Of a stretch of 14,161 nt of DNA, positions 4,742 through 10,537 are shown in pieces. A model generated the notes under the pieces. The model made no database searches. It was not told the DNA's origin and saw nothing but the letters and a program-made list of their open reading frames with translations. Position 1 is the first letter of the stretch. Every line of letters starts with the position of its first letter. Location of the stretch: assembly GCA_937863905.1 (NCBI GenBank), contig CALMHV010000326.1:1-14161 (forward strand), given 5' to 3'. This stretch comes from an uncultured Bacillota bacterium. GTDB lineage: Bacteria; Bacillota; Sulfobacillia; UBA995; UBA9673. Made by a program: the position numbers and the translations under genes.

Positions 4742-5944
4742 GTGCTTTCTGGGCTGAGGGTCCTAGACCTCACTTTCTACCTCCCGGGGCCTTACGCCAC
4801 CTTGATCCTAGCCGACCTGGGGGCAGAGGTAATCAAGATTGAGAACCCAGCTGGGGGAGACCCCCTTCGCGGGCTTGGCCCGGACGGGGGCTCCCCGGCT
4901 GGGTCTGTTTTCTTCCAGGCCCTCAACCGCGGGAAGAAGAGCGTCACCCTGGACCTCAAGACCGCGGAGGGCCGCGAGGCCTTCCTGCGGCTGGCCGCCA
5001 CGGCCGACGGCCTGGTCGAGCAGTACCGGCCGGGCGTCACCGAGCGCCTGGGCCTCGGGTACGAGGCCGTCCGGGCCGTGAACCCGCGCCTCGCCTATGT
5101 CTCGCTTACCGGCTACGGCCAGACCGGTCCCCACGCCGCCGAGGCCGGGCACGACCTGAACTACATGGCCCGGAGCGGGCTCCTCAGCCTGTTCGCGGAG
5201 GCGCCGGAAGGCACCGCCGCCCCCTTCCCCCTGCCGCCCATCCAGTTCGCCGACCTCAACGGAGGGAACCTCACGGCCACCGCCCTCCTGGCGGGCATGC
5301 TTTCGGCCCGCCTCACCGGGGAGGGGCGTCACGTGGACGTGGCCATGACCGACGGCATCGTCGCCCTCCTCAGCCTGACGGCCTCCAACTACCTGGCCGC
5401 CGGCGGGCCTCCCCCCGAGCGGCCGAACCTCTTCCTGGCCGGTGGCGAGCCCTTCTACAACATCTACCGGAGCGCCGACGGCCGTCACCTCTCCGTGGGG
5501 GCCCTGGAGCCGAAGTTCTGGGCGAACCTGTGCCGGGTCCTGGCGGAAAGCGACCCCGAGAAGAAGGACCCCGGGGTCATCGCCTCAAGCCGCGAGGAAG
5601 CGGCCCGTATCTTCGCCACGCGGACCGCGGCCGAATGGGTCGAACGCCTGGCCGGGCTCGATGTCTGCGTGGCCCCCATTCTCAAGGTGGCCGAGGCCCT
5701 GGCCAGCGAGCACGTGGCCGCGCGCGGTCTGGTGATCGAGGCGGGAGGCGTCCGGCAGATCGGGCCGGCGCTGACGGTGGTGCCCGGGAGCGAGCCGCGT
5801 CGCCGCGCCGGGGTTCCCGGCTCCGCCGCCTCACACCGCCCTGCCCCGCGCCTCGGAGAGCATAACCGCGAGACCCTTTTGGCCCTCGGGTATGGCGAGG
5901 CCGACATCCAGGCCTTGGCCGCCCGAGGAGTGATTTCTGAATAG
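4742..5944 (+). CDS. CaiB/BaiF family III protein, alpha-methylacyl-CoA racemase-like
   Basis: A 400-residue CaiB/BaiF (family III CoA-transferase) fold. It opens with the typical LSGLRVLDLT and GPYATLILADLGAEVIKIE (17-35). Residues corresponding to the catalytic His, Asp and Glu of Mycobacterium alpha-methylacyl-CoA racemase are visible: H137 in AGHDLNY, D171 in QFADLNGG and E256 in GALEPKFW. This favours epimerisation of (2R)/(2S)-2-methylacyl-CoA over CoA transfer, where the key Asp follows the HD pair differently. Such an epimerase is needed because acyl-CoA dehydrogenases accept only the S form of 2-methyl branched chains, as in isoprenoid or sterol side-chain oxidation. A formyl-CoA-transferase-like activity cannot be excluded. 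The start is the GTG at 4742 behind a GGGGGGA stretch; the ATG at 4732 is out of frame. The C-terminal ~50 residues contain a Pro/Arg/Ala-rich stretch (about 340-370). Confidence 0.85.
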   Translation: MLSGLRVLDLTFYLPGPYATLILADLGAEVIKIENPAGGDPLRGLGPDGGSPAGSVFFQALNRGKKSVTLDLKTAEGREAFLRLAATADGLVEQYRPGVTERLGLGYEAVRAVNPRLAYVSLTGYGQTGPHAAEAGHDLNYMARSGLLSLFAEAPEGTAAPFPLPPIQFADLNGGNLTATALLAGMLSARLTGEGRHVDVAMTDGIVALLSLTASNYLAAGGPPPERPNLFLAGGEPFYNIYRSADGRHLSVGALEPKFWANLCRVLAESDPEKKDPGVIASSREEAARIFATRTAAEWVERLAGLDVCVAPILKVAEALASEHVAARGLVIEAGGVRQIGPALTVVPGSEPRRRAGVPGSAASHRPAPRLGEHNRETLLALGYGEADIQALAARGVISE

Positions 5945-5957
5945 GAGGTAAGTCACA

Positions 5958-7109
5958 ATGCCCCAAGCCGTCATCGTTGAAGCCGTCCGGTCGCCCGTTG
6001 GCCGCCGGAACGGCACGCTGAGCCACGTCCGCCCCGACGACCTGGCCGCGCACGTCCTGAAGGCCCTGGTCGAACGGGCCGGTATCGACCCCATCGAGGT
6101 CGAGGATGTCGTCATGGGCTGCGTCACGCCCATCGGAGAGCAGGGCTTCAACATCGGCCGGGTAGCCCCGCTGATCGCCGGGTTCCCGGTCGAGGTCTGC
6201 GGCGTGCAGGTCAACCGGATGTGCGGTTCGAGCCAGCAGGCCATCCACTTCGCCGCCCAGGCTATCGACGCCGGCGACCTGGACTGCGCCATCGGCGCCG
6301 GGGTCGAGGCCATGAGCCGCGTGGCCATGGGCTCGGACGGCGGGACCTTCAGCGAGGGGCTCATGGCCCGTTTCGGTCTCGTGCCCCAGGGTATCTCGGC
6401 CGAGATGATCGCCGACAAGTGGGGCCTCAGCCGTCGCGACCTCGAGGTGTTCGCCCTGGAGAGCCACAGGCGCGCCCTCCGGGCCATCGACGCCGGCTAC
6501 TTCAAGACCCAGATCGTGCCGGTACCCGTGAAGCTCCCGGACGGCAGCGAGGTCACCTTCGCCGTGGACGAGGGGCCGCGTCGCGAAACGACCCTGGAGA
6601 AGATGGCCGCCCTGCCGGCGGCCTTCACGCCCGACGGCAAGATCACGGCCGCCGTGGCCAGCCAGATTTCGGACGGGTCCGGGGCCGTGCTGCTGATGAG
6701 CCGGGAGAAAGCCGGAAAGCACGGTCTTAGGCCGCGAGCCCGCTTCGTGGCCCGCGCCATCGCCGGCGTGGACCCGGTGATGATGCTTCACGGGGTCATC
6801 CCCGCCACGAAGAAGGTCCTGGCCAAGGCCGGCCTGACCATCAAGGACATCGACGTGGTCGAGATCAACGAGGCCTTCGCCTCGGTCGTCCTGGCCTGGG
6901 CCAAGGAAATCAACCCGCCCGACATGGCCCGGGTCAACCCGAACGGCGGCGCCTGCGCCCTCGGTCACCCGCTCGGCGGGACCGGGGCCATTCTCATGAC
7001 CAAGCTCCTCTACGAGCTGGAAAGGACCGGCGGCCGCTACGGCCTACAGACCATGTGCATCGGTCACGGCATGGCCACGGCGAGCATCCTCGAGCGGGTG
7101 GAGGGCTAG
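5958..7109 (+). CDS. Thiolase (acetyl-CoA C-acyltransferase)
   Basis: A 383-residue thiolase catalysing CoA-dependent cleavage of 3-ketoacyl-CoA to acetyl- or propionyl-CoA, the last beta-oxidation step. The acyl-accepting cysteine is C89 in NRMCGSS, NEAF is at 304-307, H337 lies in GGACALGH and the second catalytic cysteine is C367 in MCIGHG, so the active site is complete. The region SQISDGSGAVLLMS (235-248) replaces the more usual NASGINDGAA and is shared with degradative thiolases of the FadA5-like type, which act on bulky substrates; this is a hint, not proof. An AGGAGGT ribosome site begins on the last base of the upstream stop codon, and the downstream CoA-transferase GTG overlaps its own stop, so three genes are translationally linked. 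Confidence 0.95.
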   Translation: MPQAVIVEAVRSPVGRRNGTLSHVRPDDLAAHVLKALVERAGIDPIEVEDVVMGCVTPIGEQGFNIGRVAPLIAGFPVEVCGVQVNRMCGSSQQAIHFAAQAIDAGDLDCAIGAGVEAMSRVAMGSDGGTFSEGLMARFGLVPQGISAEMIADKWGLSRRDLEVFALESHRRALRAIDAGYFKTQIVPVPVKLPDGSEVTFAVDEGPRRETTLEKMAALPAAFTPDGKITAAVASQISDGSGAVLLMSREKAGKHGLRPRARFVARAIAGVDPVMMLHGVIPATKKVLAKAGLTIKDIDVVEINEAFASVVLAWAKEINPPDMARVNPNGGACALGHPLGGTGAILMTKLLYELERTGGRYGLQTMCIGHGMATASILERVEG

Positions 7110-8926
7110 TGTCGCAAGTCGGCCTAGGCAAGGTCGTCCCGCTCGGCGAGGCCGTCCGCCGCCACGTGCGGCCCGGCCAGGTTATCCACGCCGGGAACGG
7201 CTGGGGCTTCCCGACCGCCCTGCTCTATGAGGTAGTGCGGCAGTTTCGGGGGCGCGACCCCGGCTTCACCCTTGTCGTCGCGGGGGCGGGGGCCACGAAC
7301 GTGGTTCCCTTCCTCCGGGGTGGCCTCGTGGAACGGGTCGTCTCCTGCTTCGCCGGGGACGGCTACCCCCACCCGGGTCCGAACCCGGCCATCCAGGACA
7401 TGCGGGCGGGGTTCGGCGCCGGCGCTCGGCCCGGCAGCTGGGTCCACCCCCGGCCGGTCGAGTTCGAGGACTGGAGTCTTCTCACGTTCACGCTCCGCCT
7501 TCTGGCCGGGGCGATGGGCCTGCCGTGGCTGCCGACCCGCTCGCTGGCCGGCACAAGCCTCGGCGACGACGCCCAAGCCACGGGGCTGTTCAAGGTCATC
7601 CCCGACCCGTTCGGGGAGGAGGGGGCCGGTGTCGGCCTGGTCAAGGCCCTCCGCCCCGACATCAGCCTGGCCCACGCCTGGGCCGCCGACCCCGACGGCA
7701 ACGCCGTCTTCACCCTGCCCCTGGCCGGCCATGTCTACGGCGCCCTGGCGGCCCGCGAGGGAGTCATCGTCTCCGTCGAGCGCGTCGTGGACCGGGCCTA
7801 CGTCGCGGCCCACTCCGACCTCGTCCGCCTGCCCGCTCACCGCGTCCTGGCCGTGGTGGAGGCCCCCTACGGCGCCCACCCGACGGGCCTGCACCAACAG
7901 GGGCTGCGCTCTCTCGCCGACGGCGACCGGGGCGCCGGGGACGGGCGCCCGGGCTACGCTGAGGACCGCGAGTTCATCCTCGAGGCGCGCGAGGCCTGCC
8001 AGAGCCAGGGGGCCCTAGACGCCTGGCTGGAGCGCTGGATTCTGGGCCTGCCCGACCATGCCGCCTACCTGGCCCAGCTCGGCCCGGACCGCCTGCGGAC
8101 CCTGGAAGCCCGCCTGACCGGCGACGGCTGGCCCGAGGGCGTCCCCCTCCCGGCCGAAGGGCCGGTCACGAAGTCCGAGAGACTCATCGCCCTGGCCTCG
8201 GGCGTGATCACCGAGGAGGTGCGGCGGACCGGCCACCCGTCTGTCCTCGCCGGGGTGGGCGCGGCCCATCTCGCCTGCTGGCTGGCTCGTGAGGAACTGG
8301 CGGCCCAAGGCCTGTCGGTGGACCTCATGGCCGAAATCGGCCTCGCCGGCCACACCCCGCACCCCGCCGACCCCTTCGTCTTCAGCCTGCGGAACGTGCC
8401 CACCGCCCTCCTGAGCAGCGATATTCTGGCCGTCCTCGGGATGCTGGTGCCGGAGGGGGAGGGGCCGGCCGCCCGACGCGGCTGCCTCGGCGTCCTCGGG
8501 GCCGTTCAGGTCGACCGGCTCGGCAACATCAACTCCTCAGGCGTGCCCGGGTTGGCCTGGCTGGTCGGGTCGGGCGGGGCGAACGACGTCGCCTCGACCG
8601 CCGCCGCCGTGGTCGTTGTGGCTTCCCAGACCCGGAGCCGCTTCGTGGAGAAGGTCCCCTACGTCACGTCTCCGGGCGACCGCGTGACGGCCATCGTGTC
8701 GGAATGGGGCGTCTTTCGCCGGGTCGAGCCCGGCGGGGAGTTCGCCCTCGCCGCCTACTATGAGGATCCCGACGAACCGGGGCCCGAGGCCGGCATCCGC
8801 CGCGCCCGCGAGAGGTGCGGCTGGGACCTTCGGGTCCTCCCCAACCCCCTACCCCTCCCCCCTCCCCGCCCCGAACTCGTCCGCCGGCTGCGCCTCTTCG
8901 ACCCCTACGGGCACTTCCGGAGCTAG
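7109..8926 (+). CDS. Fused alpha-beta CoA-transferase, glutaconate CoA-transferase (GctAB) type
   Basis: A 605-residue family I CoA-transferase in which the two subunits, normally separate, form one chain. Residues 1-333 follow GctA: the start VRPGQVIHAGNGWG, GLPWLPTRS, LRPDISLAHAWAADPDGNA, APYGAHPTG and a helical end DHAAYLAQLGPDRLRTLE. A linker of about 20 residues (334-354) leads to the GctB-like half: E409 in MAEIG lies where GctB has its CoA-accepting glutamate (ESG), followed by GAVQVDRLGNIN, GSGGAND, YVTSPG and AAYY. Because E409 is kept, CoA transfer is more likely than the hydrolase-like chemistry of the related steroid enzyme IpdAB, which from memory lacks it. It probably moves CoA from acetyl-CoA or succinyl-CoA to the pathway acid, or the reverse. 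The GTG start at 7109 overlaps the thiolase TAG, with GGAGG just upstream. Confidence 0.9.
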   Translation: MSQVGLGKVVPLGEAVRRHVRPGQVIHAGNGWGFPTALLYEVVRQFRGRDPGFTLVVAGAGATNVVPFLRGGLVERVVSCFAGDGYPHPGPNPAIQDMRAGFGAGARPGSWVHPRPVEFEDWSLLTFTLRLLAGAMGLPWLPTRSLAGTSLGDDAQATGLFKVIPDPFGEEGAGVGLVKALRPDISLAHAWAADPDGNAVFTLPLAGHVYGALAAREGVIVSVERVVDRAYVAAHSDLVRLPAHRVLAVVEAPYGAHPTGLHQQGLRSLADGDRGAGDGRPGYAEDREFILEAREACQSQGALDAWLERWILGLPDHAAYLAQLGPDRLRTLEARLTGDGWPEGVPLPAEGPVTKSERLIALASGVITEEVRRTGHPSVLAGVGAAHLACWLAREELAAQGLSVDLMAEIGLAGHTPHPADPFVFSLRNVPTALLSSDILAVLGMLVPEGEGPAARRGCLGVLGAVQVDRLGNINSSGVPGLAWLVGSGGANDVASTAAAVVVVASQTRSRFVEKVPYVTSPGDRVTAIVSEWGVFRRVEPGGEFALAAYYEDPDEPGPEAGIRRARERCGWDLRVLPNPLPLPPPRPELVRRLRLFDPYGHFRS

Positions 8927-8954
8927 GCCTCCGCCTCCCGCAGGATTGGAGGCC
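8926..8954 (+). terminator. Inverted repeat directly after the CoA-transferase stop
   Basis: GGCCTCC at 8926-8932, beginning on the last base of the TAG stop, pairs with GGAGGCC at 8948-8954 around a 15-base loop. No T-run follows. It may mark the end of the catabolic operon proper or partly reduce read-through into the radical SAM gene, 89 bases on. Confidence 0.35.
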
Positions 8955-9001
8955 GACCCGGGCGAATCCGGCTAGGTCCATCGACCAACCGGAAACGCTC
9001 A

Positions 9002-9008
9002 GAGGAGG
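9002..9008 (+). promoter_or_regulatory. Ribosome binding site that fixes the TTG start of the radical SAM gene
   Basis: GAGGAGG ends seven bases before the TTG at 9016. Upstream of it the open frame reads as Pro/Arg-rich non-protein sequence, part of it inside the CoA-transferase gene, so this site decides the start. Confidence 0.75.
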
Positions 9009-9015
9009 CCCATCC

Positions 9016-10422
9016 TTGAAGGTCGTTCTGGTCAATCTGTCCCATCCCGGCATCCGCCCGGAGGACGAGGAGGAACACCTCGGTCTGGGGTATCTGGCCG
9101 CCGTGGCGCGTCGCGCCGGCCACGACGCGGAGATCATCGACGGCACTCTCGAGCGGCTACCCCCGCCACGCCTGGCCCGGTTGTGCCTGGAAGGCGCTGG
9201 GCCCGGCGGTCCGGCCACCCTCATCGGGGTCTCGGTCATCTTTCAGGAGTCCATCCCGGCGGCGATGTCGCTTATCGTCGAGTTGCGCCGGGGCGGGTTC
9301 GAGGGTCACATCGTCGTCGGCGGCCACCCGCCGACTTTCCTCTGGCGCGAGCTCTGCCGGGAACACGCCGGCTTCGACTCGGTGGCCGTCGGCGAGGCCG
9401 AGGAGACTTTCGCCGAACTCCTGGGGGCCCTCGCCGCCGGGCGCGACTGGACCGGTATCGCCGGGCTCGTTGACGCGGCAGCGGCGCGGCAGGCCGCCTC
9501 AGGCGCGGCTTCGGCCGCAGCCGCAGCCTCCGCAGGCCTCACCCTCCGCCCCCTGGTCGCCGATCTCGACACCCTGCCCTTTCCGGCCCGCGACACGCTC
9601 CCCGCCTTCATCGCCCGTTCGCCCGGGGCCCGCGTGGCCTCGGTCCTGCGGAGCCGGGGCTGCTACGGAAGCTGCTCCTTCTGTGACACCCGGGCCTTCT
9701 ACGCCGCCTCGCCCGGCTCGGCCTGGCGTGTCCGGAGCGCCGCGAGCGTGACCGACGAGATCGAGGCCTTGGTCCGCGACCACGGTGTCCAGGCCATCCG
9801 CTTCTGGGACGACAACTTCATGGGTCCAGGCAAGCGCGGGCGCGAGGCGGCCGAGGATTTGGCCCGTGAACTCATCCGGCGCCGCGCCCACGGGTTGCCC
9901 GCGGTGCGCTTCTCCTTCGAGTGCCGCGTGACCGACGTGGACGCCGACCTCTTTCGCCTCCTGAAGGAGGCCGGCCTCGGCCGCGTGTTCCTCGGGGTCG
10001 AGGCCATGACCCAGCGCCAGCTCGACTACTTCGACAAGAAGGTCACCGTCGCCGACAACCGGCGGGCTCTGGTGACCCTGGAGGAACTCGGCCTCGAGGT
10101 CGTCATCGGCATGATCATGTTCGACCCGGAGACGACCGTCGAGGAACTCAACGCCAACCTGGCCTTTCTCAAGGAGTCCTTCGGCGCCTGGGGGGCGGTG
10201 AAGAGCAGGGTCGCTAGCCCCTGGAACCGCCTGGAGGTCTACGCCGGCACCCCGCTCGAGGCGACCTTGCGGGAACAGGGCCGTCTCAAAGGGGACTATG
10301 TGCGATACGACTACGACTTCGCCGACCCGACCGTGGCCCGCATCTACGCCGGGGGCAGCGCCCTCCGCCAGGTCGGTCTTCCCATCCGAGACGCCATCAA
10401 CCGCCTGCGGCGTCGGCCGTAG
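9016..10422 (+). CDS. Cobalamin-binding-type radical SAM protein (unknown reaction)
   Basis: A 468-residue protein with the architecture of cobalamin-binding radical SAM enzymes. The N-terminal Rossmann-like domain (1-150) has EEEHLGLGYLAAVARRAGHDAEIID (19-43), VVGGHPPTF (100-108) and VAVGEAEETF (123-132), all typical; the DxHxxG motif of base-off B12 proteins is absent, as often in this group. An Ala-rich linker (152-174) leads to the radical SAM domain, whose 4Fe-4S cysteines C216, C220 and C223 form CxxxCxxC in RGCYGSCSFCD, with FWDDNF at 263-268. Relatives make C-methylations, ring closures and other radical changes on lipids, porphyrins and peptides. I cannot name the substrate. An 89-base gap separates it from the CoA-transferase, so membership of the catabolic operon is possible, not certain. 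The TTG start follows a strong ribosome site. The iron-sulfur cluster suggests oxygen-limited function. Confidence 0.87.
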   Translation: MKVVLVNLSHPGIRPEDEEEHLGLGYLAAVARRAGHDAEIIDGTLERLPPPRLARLCLEGAGPGGPATLIGVSVIFQESIPAAMSLIVELRRGGFEGHIVVGGHPPTFLWRELCREHAGFDSVAVGEAEETFAELLGALAAGRDWTGIAGLVDAAAARQAASGAASAAAAASAGLTLRPLVADLDTLPFPARDTLPAFIARSPGARVASVLRSRGCYGSCSFCDTRAFYAASPGSAWRVRSAASVTDEIEALVRDHGVQAIRFWDDNFMGPGKRGREAAEDLARELIRRRAHGLPAVRFSFECRVTDVDADLFRLLKEAGLGRVFLGVEAMTQRQLDYFDKKVTVADNRRALVTLEELGLEVVIGMIMFDPETTVEELNANLAFLKESFGAWGAVKSRVASPWNRLEVYAGTPLEATLREQGRLKGDYVRYDYDFADPTVARIYAGGSALRQVGLPIRDAINRLRRRP

Positions 10423-10434
10423 GAGCGGAAGACC

Positions 10435-10445
10435 TTGTCGGACAA
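10435..10445. repeat. Short palindrome TTGTC-G-GACAA after the radical SAM gene
   Basis: Five-base arms around one central base, 13 bases past the radical SAM stop and about 93 bases before the peptidase start. It could be a small operator for the peptidase gene; chance is a serious alternative at this size. Confidence 0.2.
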
Positions 10446-10468
10446 TGGGCCATAGTGTCGACCCGCGC

Positions 10469-10482
10469 GGAGGAGTTCCTCC
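10469..10482 (+). repeat. Small GGAGG-AGTT-CCTCC hairpin before the peptidase gene
   Basis: Five-base arms (six if A:T is added) in the 115-base gap before the peptidase gene. It contains a Shine-Dalgarno-like GGAGGA, but no open frame worth reporting follows it. The gap suggests that the peptidase has its own promoter, which I could not identify. Confidence 0.25.
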
Positions 10483-10519
10483 AGTAGAGGCAGAAATTAC
10501 CCAGACTTAGCTTGAGGCA

Positions 10520-10527
10520 GGAAGGAG
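10520..10527 (+). promoter_or_regulatory. Ribosome binding site for the TTG start of the S9 peptidase
   Basis: GGAAGGAG ends ten bases before the TTG at 10538. No other start with a ribosome site precedes the conserved propeller, so TTG is preferred. Confidence 0.65.
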
Positions 10528-10537
10528 CGAGCCAACC

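Noticed and set aside
5682..6968. A 428-codon minus-strand open frame over the racemase-like and thiolase genes
   Set aside because: Antisense shadow of two well-supported genes, without motifs or a ribosome binding site.
7109..8926. Assignment as IpdAB (steroid ring C/D hydrolase)
   Set aside because: The glutamate at the CoA-accepting position appears to be present (E409), and the sequence follows GctA/GctB more closely; IpdAB remains only an analogy.
8815..9015. Longer start of the radical SAM gene within the CoA-transferase end
   Set aside because: The 67 extra residues are Pro/Arg-rich and overlap a real gene; TTG at 9016 has GAGGAGG seven bases upstream.
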